The notes beneath the pieces are model-generated. The model worked only from the letters and a program-made list of their open reading frames with translations. It searched no databases and was not told the origin of the DNA. The position numbers were made by a program, and so were the translations under genes. A stretch of DNA of 64,000 nt from Marisa cornuarietis (taxonomy: Eukaryota > Mollusca > Gastropoda > Architaenioglossa > Ampullariidae): positions 62,001 through 126,000 of the forward strand of contig SMMW01000084.1 in assembly GCA_004794655.1 (NCBI GenBank). The letters run 5' to 3'. Below are positions 1 to 11,844 of this stretch, piece after piece; position 1 is the first letter of the stretch; each line of letters starts with the position of its first letter.

Positions 1-388
1 GTATCAACAGACTTTGCCCAGTGATGCATGGAAACATTTAACCTGGGAAGTAAGCAATGCTTATCTGTTATATTGCATATGAACAATTCACATGGAATAC
101 AATGTGAAAACAGTGAAGTTTTTGAAAAGTTTATTGTCCTGGTGTGGAAAGTATTTTAAGTGTACAATCTCAGCCTGGGCATCTGTAGTCATCGTTACTC
201 AAGAGGAGCTCATCACCTACATGTTGCTCCTTTAAATTAATGTATAAACATCCATTAGAAATTTTTTTTAAAATAGTGAAGGTAGTTCCAAGACCTTAGC
301 TATTGGTGAGTGAGGTGTTAAAAGTCCTCGCCTCTTAGGGCATGCTTTTGTGGGGGTGTAGCACATCTCTCCTTTGTTGCCCCTGTAG
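1..388. other. unique AT-rich non-coding sequence
   Basis: No repeat, RNA gene or convincing coding segment was seen. Near its end the + strand has a pyrimidine-rich run (about 361-385) ending in TAG, which reads as the splice acceptor of the next feature. Confidence 0.5.
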
Positions 389-500
389 AGAGTCAGATAT
401 CCAGTCCACACCTGGGACCTGCAGGGAAGCACAATCATCACTTGGATATCAAACGAGTTAGTGCACCTGCCTTTGGATTCAGCTGCTGTTGCTCTAATCA
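389..500 (+). CDS. candidate internal exon, unrecognised
   Basis: Seen: a pyrimidine-rich tract ending in CCCCTGTAG lies directly upstream, and a canonical donor GTAAGT begins at 501. The 112-bp segment between is open in two of three frames. In phase 0 it reads RVRYPVHTWDLQG... to ...SAAVALI; in phase 1 it reads SQISSPHLGPAG... to ...GFSCCCSN. The third frame has a stop. Neither reading was recognised as a known domain. A length of 112 bp is typical for an animal exon. There is no start codon, so this would be an internal exon of a gene beginning outside the window or in sequence I did not identify. The two open frames leave the reading uncertain, and an open stretch this short can arise by chance; the splice signals are the main support. 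Confidence 0.28.
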
Positions 501-1829
501 GTAAGTTATCTGCCTGCTCATTAGAATTTTAACCTTTGAAGTGTAATTGATCCTCATACCTTTTAGTACCTAAATGTTAATTGACATAAATTTGTTCAGA
601 ACTCACAACTTAATTTGGAGGCCATTTCATGTTCTTAGGAAAGGTGAAAGTCTACTCTGTGGTTGATACAATACAAGAAGTACACAAAATGTCTCCTTTA
701 TGCAAGCACCAAGACTACATCTATCTCCCTAGAAGCATTTTTTAACATCTAAAAAAAATTCTAATGTAGCATGCACACATGTCCACTCTCAGCTTTATTT
801 ACATGTATGCCTTACTCATCATCTAATCCTCTGTCAAAATAGTTTTTGTTTCTTCTGAAACAGCTGCAGCCCTGACTCTAGAGCCAGTGTATGTATATAT
901 TTGTATACTGTAAATGTAAACTGTTTGGTTAAATGTATTCAGAAAGGGAGGCAAATCTTCTAAGACTGTCCTAGTTACAGTAGCTGTTTCCCTTAGAATA
1001 TCGTTCAGCAGGCCAGACGAAGTGTCACCACCCAACACACACACCAAAGCTAAGCGATTTAACAGGAGACTTGTGGTTATGTAGTGTTACGATCTTGAAG
1101 TAAGCCGTTGTTTGAAAAAATGTTTCCGTTCCTAGGAGGACGTGAGTCTGATAGAAAGTAATTGTGCTTTCCCCAGGTCAGAAGTCAGGCGGCATTTTGT
1201 CACCGTCAAGATTAACATCAGTTCATCTCGGGGGACGGTCCGCCATGATTGGCTTGCAGAAGGAGTCGTTTGGTAATGCCAGGTTTTTGAGAAGGGGCCG
1301 GCTAGCCGTCCTCATTATCTGATAGGCCGGAGTACCTAAAAATCACGATTTACGGCCCCTGGATGCAGATCGAGCTTCCCCTTCTTTCTCGTCTCCAATG
1401 CCCCCTAACCCCCCACAGTCCACCCGCACACACGCTATGAGTCTGGCTTCAGGCTGCGAAGGATCAGGGTTAGGGTTAGTGACTCCAGTGTGTGACTTGC
1501 CATGAAACGAGCTCGATACTGGTGATCAGAAATCAAAATGAGCTGCCTTCTTTGACCTCCTTTCGTATGACTTATGTCGCCAAAGCAAGCCTCACAAAAT
1601 TTCACTCAAATGAAGACGGTGGTCAATAACTAGTCCCATCATGTCTACCACAAAATTTTGTCTTAAAAAAAAAAAACAAATCGGGGCAACCTCCACTACA
1701 ATAGAATCCGCGTCTTCAAAGACGATTCAATCCAATTTCCATTTTATAAATTACATAAACTGCCGGAACAATGTTGTAGCCGACAATTGGAGTAACTGAC
1801 AATGTCATTTGACAGCATCTTGCGCGAGC
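501..1829. other. unique non-coding sequence with a CpG-richer island near 1190-1440
   Basis: No coding segment is supported. About 1190-1440 is richer in CpG and free of simple repeats, unlike the AT-rich sequence before it, and could be a conserved regulatory element. Two adjacent TTAGGG-like hexamers occur near 1467-1480, too few to be a telomeric block. Confidence 0.4.
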
Positions 1830-2075
1830 ACATATCGCACCCACGTGACTCGCCCCGTGTCCGTCCAGGCGATTTCCGGTCTCCAGCGGGGGTGTGGGGG
1901 GAGGATAGCAGACGTGGGGCACGTCACATGACAGGGCACGCATTTCGTCGTTGCCACCCCTGGTCACGTGATGTCTACTGCTTTGCGCCAGCCGTGAAGT
2001 TGCGAGCATTAGCTGGCTGATTGTCTTAATTACTTCTCTTCCTACGTGTCCTGAAGACCAAGCGGAGGACTAAAG
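1830..2075 (+). promoter_or_regulatory. promoter-like E-box/CpG segment ending in a candidate 5' UTR exon donor
   Basis: Seen: CACGTG occurs at about 1841 and about 1964, with a CACGTCACATGAC cluster at about 1919, in locally CpG-rich sequence. The segment ends at a donor-like AAAG|GTAAGG (donor G at 2075). Inference: an upstream promoter and an untranslated first exon that could splice to the signal-peptide exon at 3932, with the 24-bp minisatellite inside the intron. A possible acceptor, TTTCTGACAG, lies near 3787-3796. No TATA box was recognised. Confidence 0.25.
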
Positions 2076-2244
2076 GTAAGGACGCCGACTCCAGAACGTA
2101 GTCAAGACGTTAATGACGACATCTGGAGACTGTCAACTCTTATCACTGTCCCCGTTGTCCCGGCGTCTGTTTCCAAGACCTGCTGGTGGAGAGATTTGTA
2201 CAGACGCGCCTACAGCACCCAATGTGTATTTTACACTTCTGTTG

Positions 2245-3752
2245 ACAGCTGATTGACAACTATAGATCATCATTGACAGCTATAGTGTCTTCATCATTGA
2301 CAGCTATAGATCATCATCATTGACAGCTATAGTGTCTTCATCATTGACAGCTATAGTGTCTTCATCATTGACAGCTATAGTATCTTCATCATTGACAGCT
2401 ATAGTGTCTTCATCATTGACAGCTATAGATCATCATCATTGACAGCTATAGTGTCTTCATGATTGACAGCTATATATCATCATCATTGACAGCTATAGTA
2501 TCTTCATCATTGACAGCTATAGTGTCTTCATGATTGACAGCTATAGCATCTTTATCATTGAGAGCTATAGATCATCATGATTGACAGCTATAGATCATCA
2601 TCATTGACAGCTATAGTGTCTTCATGATTGACAGCTATAGGTCATCATGATTGACAGCTATAGTGTCTTCATGATTGACAGCTATAGATCATCATGATTG
2701 ACAGCTATAGTGTCTTCATGATTGACAGCTATAGATCATCATCATTGACAGCTATAGTGTCTTCATGATTGACAGCTATAGATCATCATTGACAGCTATA
2801 GTGTCTTCATCATTGACAGCTATAGTGTCTTCATCATTGACAGCTATAGTGTCTTCATCATTGACAGCTATAGTGTCTTCATCATTGACAGCTATAGTGT
2901 CTTCATCATTGACAGCTATAGTATCTTCATCATTGACAGCTATAGATCATCATCATTGACAGCTATAGTGTCTTCATGATTGACAGCTATATATCATCAT
3001 CATTGACAGCTATAGTATCTTCATGATTGACAGCTATAGTGTCTTCATGATTGACAGCTATAGTGTCTTCATGATTGACAGCTATAGATCATCATCATTG
3101 ACAGCTATAGTGTCTTCATCATTGACAGCTGTAGTGTCTTCATCATTGACAGCTATAGATCATCATCATTGACAGCTATAGATCGTCATGATTGACAGCT
3201 ATAGATCATCATCATTGACAGCTATAGATCATCACGATTGACAGCTATAGATCATCATCATTGACAGCTATAGTGTCTTCATCATTGACAGCTATAGATC
3301 ATCATGATTGACAGCTATAGGTCATCATGATTGACAGCTATAGTGTCTGCATGATTGACAGCTATAGTGTCTTCATGATTGACAGCTATAGATCATCATC
3401 ATTGACAGCTATAGTGTCTTCATCATTGACAGCTATAGATCGTCATGATTGACAGCTATAGATCATCATCATTGACAGCTATAGATCATCATGATTGACA
3501 GCTATAGATCATCATCATTGACAGCTATAGATCATCATGATTGACAGCTATAGATCATCATCATTGACAGCTATAGATCATCATCATTGAGAGCTATAGT
3601 GTCTTCATGATTGACAGCTATAGATCATCATCATTGAGAGCTATAGATCATCATCATTGAGAGCTATAGTGTCTTCATCATTGACAGCTATAGATCATCA
3701 TCATTGAGAGCTATAGATCATCATCATTGACAGCTATAGTGTCTTCATCATT
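2245..3752. repeat. 24-bp minisatellite (about 63 copies)
   Basis: The unit is 23-24 bp and centred on GACAGCTATAG. Two alternating second halves occur, one reading TGTCTTCATC and one reading ATCATCATC, with a further C/G variant in the last base (CATC or CATG) and an occasional GAGAGC for GACAGC. The interspersed variants show repeated local duplication. The palindrome CTATAG recurs in nearly every unit. The short open frame inside is a repeat by-product. Confidence 0.95.
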
Positions 3753-3789
3753 CTCGTAACGTTTGGTTTCGTGACGAAATTATAGTTTC

Positions 3790-3895
3790 TGACAGATATA
3801 GACACAGAGTGAACAGATATAGACACAGGGTGAACAGATATAGACACAGAGTGAACAGATATAGACAGACTGGACAGAGCTAGACTGTGAACAGA
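3790..3895. repeat. 21-bp tandem repeat (about 4-5 copies)
   Basis: The unit contains GAACAGATATAGACACAG. The last copies are shortened and diverged (GACAGACTGGACAGAG). Confidence 0.85.
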
Positions 3896-3931
3896 TTTAG
3901 ACGTAGGCTGAACTAAGAGACAAGGGAATCC

Positions 3932-4004
3932 ATGTCGTGGACTGCTGGATTAAAAAGACATCTTCTTCTTCTTCTTCTGGTTATAGTTGTTTTGTTCGGA
4001 GAGG
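3932..4004 (+). CDS. candidate first coding exon encoding a signal peptide
   Basis: Seen: ATG at 3932 opens 24 codons plus one base, ending at a canonical donor GTAAGT at 4005 (GAGG|GTAAGT). An in-frame TAA lies upstream at 3914. The peptide begins MSWTAGLKRH, then has a strongly hydrophobic run (LLLLLLVIVVLF), then GEG: a basic n-region, a hydrophobic core and a small-residue end, as in a secretory signal peptide. Known: in animal secreted proteins an intron right after the signal peptide is common, often in phase 1, as here. Against it: part of the core comes from a CTT microsatellite (3960-3977), the base at -3 of the ATG is T (weak Kozak context), and no downstream partner exon was established. 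The mature protein cannot be named. Confidence 0.38.
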
Positions 4005-4879
4005 GTAAGTCAAAAGAAAACAATTTGATTAACCGTTCACTGAGCCACTCACCATACAGTTAGCAATCTCTAACACGGAGCTACTTCCTGAGTTCAGCAC
4101 CAGGCTGTTTACAGTTGTATATCCAGGAAACACCAACAGTCAAGCTCTCAATCTTTGGAGGAAATGATGACCAATGTCTACAAACAGTTTCAAACGCAAG
4201 TTTGAACGAGAGAGAAGTGAAACATAAACAGAAACTATTTCTGTAAAGCTTGATCTTACAGGCAAATCGCTGACATAACGGGGATGATGTACAGAAGATG
4301 AATAAGTAGGAAAAAGAGGATTTAAGGGCGAGTGTTTGTGTTCGCACACCAGTCCAGTGAGCAGCTCACAGGCGTAGACCAGACCCTCAACTGCCTGCAC
4401 ACGTGAAGTCTGAGGTTTGAAACTCATTTTGCCCTCTGTGTTCATTGTCTGGCCTCATACACACTGACTGCCACCCTGCCCCAGCCCGCTGTTGTTTCTT
4501 GCGATACGCGATGCTGGCGGTGACACAAGACGAGGAGAAATGTCAACACTGATGTTTAATGTCATCTTGATGTCAACGATAAGCCTGACTGCAAGGTGTG
4601 GGTGTGGGTGGGTAGAGAAGTGGTGCGACAAAGGGGTGGGAAGTTTGAAGAAGGCGTATCACCACCAGGACCAGTTTGCTAGTCGCAGAGCTACTATGGT
4701 GAGGCTGCTGACAGGGGGCATTACAGACAGGTATACACGGACTCTCCACCCCACTCACCCCACTGCCTCCAAAGAAATCTATTTCTGTTTCAGGGAGGTA
4801 GAGTCACTCCCTCACTTGTCAGCATTTTAACGAAACTGGTTATAGGGCCTGTCTTCACATCTCGTCTTGTGAAACATTG
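4005..4879. other. unique sequence downstream of the candidate signal-peptide exon
   Basis: No recognised gene. A good acceptor-like TTTCTGTTTCAG ends near 4793, but the sequence after it meets a stop within three codons in the phase needed to join the exon at 3932-4004. Confidence 0.4.
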
Positions 4880-5074
4880 ACTGGCTGTGACATGTTCTGT
4901 GGCTGTGATACATTCTGTGTTCTGTGGCTGTGACATATTCTGTGGCTGTGACATATTCTGTGGCTGTGACATGTTATGTGGCTGTGGCATATTCTGTGGC
5001 TGTGATACATTCTGTGTTCTGTGGCTGTGACATGTTCTGTGGCTGTTACATGTTCTGTGGCTGTGACATGTTCT
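4880..5074. repeat. 18-bp minisatellite (about 11 copies)
   Basis: The unit resembles TGTGGCTGTGACATATTC, with variants GACATG and GATACA. Because 18 is a multiple of three, short open frames run through it on both strands. Confidence 0.92.
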
Positions 5075-5211
5075 GCCACAGGGCTGGGTGTCGGAGGTTT
5101 TCGCTGGACACTTCCCTTTCCTCCCCTCCCTACCTCTATAGTCGAAATCACTGGTAGAGGAAAGGTCTGAACTGTCAAAAATTTAATGGCCAGTTGTCTC
5201 TCCTTTGTCAT

Positions 5212-5540
5212 GTACAGAACACAGCTCATCACATTCAGTCACGTTCTCTCATACGTTCTGTACAGAACACAGCTCATCACATTCACAGTCACGTTCTCTC
5301 ATACGTTCTGTTCAGAACACACCTCATCACATTCACAGTCACGTTCTCTCACATTCTGTACAGAACACACATATTCACAGTCACGTTCTCTCACATTCTG
5401 TACAGAACACACATATTCACAGTCACGTTCTCTCACATTCTGTACAGAACACACATATTCACAGTCACGTTCTCTCACGTTCTGTACAGAACACACATAT
5501 TCAGTCACGTACGTTCTCTCACGTTCTGTACACAACAGAC
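5212..5540. repeat. 42-bp minisatellite (about 7-8 copies)
   Basis: The unit contains GTACAGAACACA and CAGTCACGTTCTCTC. The middle copies are exactly 42 bp apart; the outer ones vary in length. All three + frames stay open because the unit lacks stops and is a multiple of three. Confidence 0.93.
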
Positions 5541-6475
5541 TATATTTTAACCCCGTTTAGTACAGGAGGCTACAATGTTCATCACTAAACCCGTGTTCAG
5601 CGTGGATGCTACACGTGTACTGGTCAGCATGCGTTCTCTACAGAACATAACATGGGCTCCTCTACCTCCAGTCCTACAGAAACATGTAGAGGCACTCACA
5701 CGACAGGATGTAGCTACATCATTCTTTTCCCTAGGGGGCGCCTCCATGACAGGCCGAGCCACATATTTCTTTCTCTCAGAAGGCGCTCACACGACAGGCT
5801 GTAGTTGTGTGTGCAGTCATAATATTGCCTCTTTCTCGCTAATATTTGTTTGGAGAGTGAAGCCGCTATGTGTACTTCACAGAAGCCATCCGGTGTTTTT
5901 GGAACCAGCAGCCATATGTTTAGAGCGAGGGCTGTGCGGGAAGCCAAAGCCCCGCATATGGTGAAGCGGTCCACCTCCTTCCCCCCCAGGCACAACCCAT
6001 CCACCCAACCCTCTGGTGTAGCTTGGAGGCTGAATCTCTGACTGATGACTGGTGACTAACAGATGATGTATATGCAGAGTTAGTTCAGGGAGCTCAGCAA
6101 CATGAGTTTTTGTACTCCAGTCATTTAAACTGTCACTGGTGTCTGGTTGTTTGGGAAGTCCATGTGTGCGACATAGCAGCTCAGTGTGAACAATGATTAT
6201 ATATGTTGTACTGCTTTCTGTCTGAACTACACCTGTCATTCGTGATGTCAAGGAACACCTGGTGTGAAACCTGAACAAACCCATTAGCACCTCCTCGTCA
6301 TTTCTGTGTCGATACATCAAATGGCTGATCACATTTCTAAATACTTTGGAGTGAATTGCTCTTAGTTCGGACTTGGTGTCTGGTTCCACTACCAGTCGCA
6401 TCAAACTGTGTATGTCGTGAAAGGGAAGGCGACAACAATGACAGCGATGGGTGAAGGCCATAGAACACCTTGAAG
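5541..6475. other. unique sequence, no gene recognised
   Basis: Several short overlapping open frames exist on both strands but none has a recognisable domain, composition shift or splice context. Motifs such as CTACAGAAACATGTAGAG (a hairpin) occur near 5675. Confidence 0.45.
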
Positions 6476-6840
6476 GGAATGCATGTTGCTGTACACAGGA
6501 CACGGGTGATCATGCATGTTGCTGTAGACAGGACACAGGTGATCATGCATGTTGCTATACACAGGACACGGGTGATCATGCATGTTGCTGTAGACAGGAC
6601 ACAGGTGATCATGCATGTTGCTGTACACAGGACACAGGTGATCATGCATGTTGCTGTACACAGGACACAGGTGATCATGCATGTTGCTGTACACAGGACA
6701 CAGGTGATCATGCATGTTGCTGTACACAGGACACAGGTGATCATGCATGTTGCTGTACACAGGACACAGGTGATCATGCATGTTGCTGTACACAGGACAC
6801 AGGTGATCATGCATGTTGCTGTACACAGGACACAGGTGAT
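6476..6840. repeat. 33-bp minisatellite (11 copies)
   Basis: Each unit carries two overlapping palindromes (TGATCA and ATGCAT) within TGATCATGCATGTTGC, followed by ACACAGGACACAGG. The first four units alternate TACACAG and TAGACAG; the rest are almost identical, so homogenisation is recent. The unit is a multiple of three, which explains the open frames on both strands. Confidence 0.95.
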
Positions 6841-7865
6841 TGTTTTGCCCGGCCTGTCCGTGAGTTACAGGCTCACGATGTGAATTTCAGCCTAACTTGC
6901 CACTGGCAGCAATACGCAACTGACAGGAAGGGGAAGTAATTACATGGAATTATGAAGACTCGTCTGTTGTTACACACAAGGCGCTTGTATGCGGCATCAG
7001 TTTCCCCCAGACTGTTGTAGAAACACTCATTTGGTAATCACTGTCTCCACAAACAGTGCGCCGACGATTTAAAGTGCACGGAAACAGACAACAGCCCACT
7101 GCACGCCTGAGTGAGTGTCAGTCAGCGTGCACACAATCAACTACAGACACACGCACTGACACACGCCGCCACATATTTGTTTACCCAGAGGCCTCTTGGC
7201 TTCTCGCTGTCATGTTTATCTCTTTTCTCGCCGCTGAAAGGCAAGTAATGACCATTCTTCCATCAAGCTGGGAGGAATTCACTTCATTCTTAAAACCCGC
7301 CCGAGGGAGTATATTTCGTTCCTTCTCATTGCTGTGTCAAACAAATTTACTTCATTGGGAAATGCACTTACTTTCATTTCCTCCTGATGTTTAGGGCGAG
7401 GGGAAATGATAAGTACATGTCCAGAATATTCCTTTTCCATGGTATGTTGTTTATAGACTGGTGTAGTTGTTGAGGCAGTTAGTGAAATCACTAAAAATGT
7501 CGCAACAAATGTCGAAGAGGTTTGGAGCATCAGGCACAGCCAGAGAAGGTCTTCTTTAAACCACTTAATCATTGAAGTTTCCTTTAAACCAACCTCCCCC
7601 TGTCATCTGATATCCTCAGTCCTCTGTCTCAGCTTGCAGACGATACCCACCCACCCCTCCAAACCATCCCCTCCACACCCTCTGTGCTTCCGCTTCTTTC
7701 CTTCCTCCCCTCGTGACATCCTGTCATCACATACGACAGGGCAGGCTGTGAGAAAATAAATAATGACACATAGAACTAAGTGCCTCACGTAACAGGCCAC
7801 ACATTCCCTCCCTCCCTCCCTCCCTCCCCACTCGCACCTGTACTTTGTGACTGCATGGTCAGGTG
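6841..7865. other. unique sequence
   Basis: No supported gene. A CCCTCCCTCC tract lies at about 7805-7828. Open frames are short and overlap on both strands. Confidence 0.45.
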
Positions 7866-7948
7866 TGAAGGTGTCGGGTATGTATGAGGGTATCGAGTAT
7901 GTGTGAGGGCATCGAGTGTGTGTGAGGGTATCGAGTATGTGTGAGGCT
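7866..7948. repeat. 19-bp tandem repeat (about 4 copies)
   Basis: GAGGGTATCGAGTATGTGT recurs at 7886, 7905, 7924 and, partly, 7943. Confidence 0.85.
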
Positions 7949-9129
7949 GTTGTGTAGGTGGTGCCGTGTGTGCGAAGGATGGGGACTGGGTTAGGGTTGG
8001 TGTTAGGGTCTGCTTGCTGCTGAGGCACATTTCGCTCCTGGTCCTTGCTTTGCAGCCTCGCCCCAAACTGTAAGTTACATAGTTACAGGCAAGGAACCAA
8101 CGTGTGGTTAGTAATTTCCAGCATGGGGCGAAAGATCGATCGTACCGTTGAAGCTGGAGCGACTTTAAACCCTCGTCAGCATGTGTCAAACACCCGCCGC
8201 TCGGTCCACTGAAGACAGGTGTTTGCCGCCAGACAAGTCCAGCACCAGATTTACAGAAGCTCCCGTCCTTGAGGCTATAGTCATGAACAAGACAGATGCT
8301 GTTTCCTCCCTCCTCCCACAGACCCCTCTCGTAGCTCCGCACCACAAAACAGGCAACAACAATCGTCTTGGATGTCTGTGATGTTGTTTGTCAGAAGAAG
8401 GATGCTCTTCTCTAAGAGCCAGGATTAAATGTCTGCGAATGGCGCAGATGGTTGCAGTCAGTCAGGAGAGGATGGGTGCTGCATGTAGTGCTTTCGCCAT
8501 ATGCCGGTTACTGAGTTTCAAATTATTGCTGAAATTACCTGTCTGTTATTTAGTATCAGCACCATACAGCTGACAACCCTGACAACCGTTCTTCAGTTAC
8601 AATTAGCACCATACAGGTGGCGGCTTGATCAGCTCTTCCTGGCTCCTAATGCTTCACTTTTGTCTTTTCTTTTTCAGAAACGCAAGTCCATGCACCTGCA
8701 ACTGAAGCAGCTTTCGATAGGGCATCGTGAATTTCCACACATGCACGACAATTATAAGAACAAAATGTAATTTCAACTTAGTGAGGACTTTTTTATATTG
8801 CATTTCATTTGAGCAAAGGGGACAGTTAATGACTCGTCAGCACATCTGCACAAGGAAAGTTGTTTTAAACAGCGACAAGAAGACACGCAAACAAACAACA
8901 ATCATCAAACCTAGCGAGCCTCCAGAAGAGACAGATTAGACTGCAGTTTGATGAACACAAAAGAAAGCAAGAGACTAAAAGGCTAACGTATGGCAGGCTG
9001 CACTGTCGCCAAGACAAGAGGACGATGAGGAGGAGGAGGAGGGCTCCGACATCACTGAGGTGAACTGCAGCCCCACTACAAGTATGAGGAAGTCAAGACC
9101 CTGACTGTAAGTTTGTGTAAACATTTGGT
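7949..9129. other. unique sequence with splice-like signals near 8677 and 9110
   Basis: A strong acceptor-like run (TGTCTTTTCTTTTTCAG) ends at 8677. The frame following reads KRKSMHLQLKQLS... and closes at a TAA at 8768. A donor-like CTGACT|GTAAGT sits near 9110, after a short acidic reading (QEDDEEEEEGSDITE). Neither is convincing alone; no domain was recognised. Confidence 0.3.
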
Positions 9130-10340
9130 AGCAGGCTACACATCTTTACACACCAAAACTACACATCTTTACTCACCAAAACTACACATCTTTACACACC
9201 AAAACTACACATCTTTACACATCTTTACACACCAAAACTACACATCTTTACACACCGAAACTACACATCTTTACACACCAAAACTACACATCTTTACACA
9301 CCAAAACTACACATCTTTACTCACCAAAACTACACATCTTTACATACCGAAACTACACATCTTTACACACCGAAACTACACATCTTTACTCACCAAAACT
9401 ACACATCTTTACACACCGAAACTACACATCTTTACACACCAAAACTACACATCTTTACTCACCAAAACTACACATCTTTACATACCGAAACTACACATCT
9501 TTACACACCGAAACTACACATCTTTACTCACCAAAACTACACATCTTTACACACCGAAACTACACATCTTTACACACCAAAACTACACATCTTTACTCAC
9601 CAAAACTACACATCTTTACATACCGAAACTACACATCTTTACACACCGAAACTACACATCTTTACTCACCAAAACTACACATCTTTACACACCGAAACTA
9701 CACATCTTTACACACCAAAACTACACATCTTTACTCACCAAAACTACACATCTTTACACACCGAAACTACACATCTTTACACACCAAAACTACACATCTT
9801 TACACACCAAAACTACACATCTTTACTCACCAAAACTACACATCTTTACACACTACACATCTTTACACACCAAAACTACACATCTTTAACCCAAAACTAC
9901 ACATCTTTACACACCGAAACTACACATCTTTACTACACATCTTTAAAACTACACATCTTTACACACCAAAACTACACATCTTTACTCACCAAAACTACAC
10001 ATCTTTACTCACCAAAACTACACATCTTTACACACCGAAACTACACATCTTTACTCACCAAAACTACACATCTTTACTCACCAAAACTACACATCTTTAC
10101 ACACCGAAACTACACATCTTTACTCACCAAAACTACACATCTTTACTCACCAAAACTACACATCTTTACACACCGAAACTACACATCTTTACTCACCAAA
10201 ACTACACATCTTTACTCACCAAAACTACACATCTTTACACGACAGAACTACACATATCTTTACTCACCAAAACTACACATCTTTACTCACCAAAACTACA
10301 CATCTTTACACACCGAAACTACACATCTTTACACACAAAA
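9130..10340. repeat. 23-bp minisatellite (about 52 copies) with a 138-bp higher-order period
   Basis: The unit contains ACTACACATCTTTAC followed by ACACC, TCACC or ATACC and AAAA or GAAA. The rare variant CATACCG recurs at 9343, 9481 and 9619, exactly 138 bp (six units) apart, showing block duplication. The + strand is almost free of G and lacks stop trinucleotides for long stretches, which gives a spurious 258-codon frame. The right half has broken units (9850-9960). Confidence 0.96.
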
Positions 10341-11617
10341 AGCACGGGTTCTTACTGACGACAATCGCAAGCAAAGGAGAAAAGAAAGATTGGATGAGAA
10401 ATGAAAGGGAGGAGGAAGCTTAGCCCAGCGAGCGAAGTCAGGCATGAAGCCCTCCGTGTCTTGCAGTCATTATCACAGGAATGCAGACCGGCAATCTTTT
10501 AAACTACAAACACTTCATCTGACGAAGCGGCATTGCTGTTGTCATGGTGATGTATCAGGTGAAAAGCCGAAGCTTTAAACCGGATCCTGGGTGCCTCCAG
10601 GTAGTCGCCCCTCACAACTAATCGCCGCCATGTTTTCAGTTGTTGTCGGGTAGATAAGGTTTTTGACGAACGCTTCCGTGAAGCATCTCGACAGGCGAGA
10701 CTTTGTTCTTCCCTGAGTTACTTTCTTCTCCCTCAGCCCTTTGTGCTCCCTGGAGGCCCTTGTCTCAGGCCAAGATGACCCTTTGGTGATGTCTTCAGAT
10801 TTCAGCCTATGGCGGCGGACTCAGCGGCGATAACACATCACAGGATTCTTGACGAGGTTAGAGGTGAAGAGGGTTCTCCTCCCTGTGTTTTTTTGTTATC
10901 TGCTTTTTTTTATTTTTTTTTAAACCTGCTCTGCCTTTCTGCTGGCGGACGAAAACGAGCAGGCCGTCTTCCAGGTGCGAGGACAGGGGATCTCTTTGAC
11001 AGGCCAACCCACCCGATGTCAGGCTACTGACTCTCTCCGGGTGGAAGTGACGTAATTGGACGGTCTAGCAGACACAACAGCATCATAGGAATGGCTGAAA
11101 AAAGAACAAAGTAGTGGAAAAACAAGAGGACTAGCACAAACAGTGAGGATACACAAGTATTGAGGATACAGGAAAACTAGCACAAACAGTGGGGATACAC
11201 AACAGTGGTCGTACATGGAAAATACCCCCTGTCTGTCTTATGCTCCCAGAACGTACCCGGAATACCCGGGTGGCAATACGTTTCGATGTTCAGGCTGAAT
11301 GAAGAGCAGAGTCCAGACGTTTGTCAACTTGTACGCGCGCTGCGAAGGTATGACAGCCTCTGCAATAGCTGTTGTCTCCCTTTTCAGCTTTACCCATCCT
11401 TCTTTAAGAAGATGAAGAAAAAGAAAAAAAAGAAGGAAGAAGAAAGAAGAAGAAAAAACCCAAGAATTTATTAGTGAAATGACAGGAGGTGTCGCTATGT
11501 GACATATTAATAATGGCCACCAGTTTCTCTACAATAACCAGTCACAGGTACACCTGCTGTCGGCACTATATGTATTAATATAATTATGTATGTATACTTT
11601 CCTCTCCATGCTTCACC
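10341..11617. other. unique island with a YY1-like site
   Basis: About 10430-10800 is non-repetitive, mixed in composition and lacks long frames; it could be a conserved non-coding element. On the minus strand 10623-10636 reads AAAACATGGCGGCG, close to the YY1 consensus. A purine-rich AAG/AAAGAA run lies at about 11408-11460. Confidence 0.4.
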
Positions 11618-11662
11618 ATACACACACACACACACACACGCACGCACGCACACACGCACACA
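11618..11662. repeat. (CA)n microsatellite
   Basis: An interrupted CA run with CGCACG variants. Confidence 0.95.
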
Positions 11663-11844
11663 TGCACAGTCGCTATACACTACCAACACATATTCACTCA
11701 ACCCTTGCACCACACAACACTGTGTATACAGTGTCAAGAGAGCAGTGAAGAAAGAAGCCGGTGTGATCTCCACACATCGAAACTGTCAGATAATGGAGGT
11801 CTTCATCAGGAAAAACTATTAGACAATAGAAGAATGTCAGACAA

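Noticed and set aside
1467..1482. Telomere-like GGGTTAGGGTTAG
   Set aside because: Only two hexamers; expected by chance or as trivial interstitial sequence. Similar short matches near 7990 are also isolated.
6476..6840. Possible CRISPR-like array (regular spacing, palindromes)
   Set aside because: Units are contiguous with no unique spacers; this is a eukaryotic minisatellite. The same applies to the other arrays.
9000..9110. Acidic reading QEDDEEEEEGSDITE near a GTAAGT donor
   Set aside because: The frame stops before the donor and the acidic run comes from a GAGGAG repeat; the acceptor is weak.
9113..9889. 258-codon frame rich in H, T, Y and L
   Set aside because: By-product of the 23-bp G-poor array; it reads as a 23-residue repeat because three units make 69 bp.
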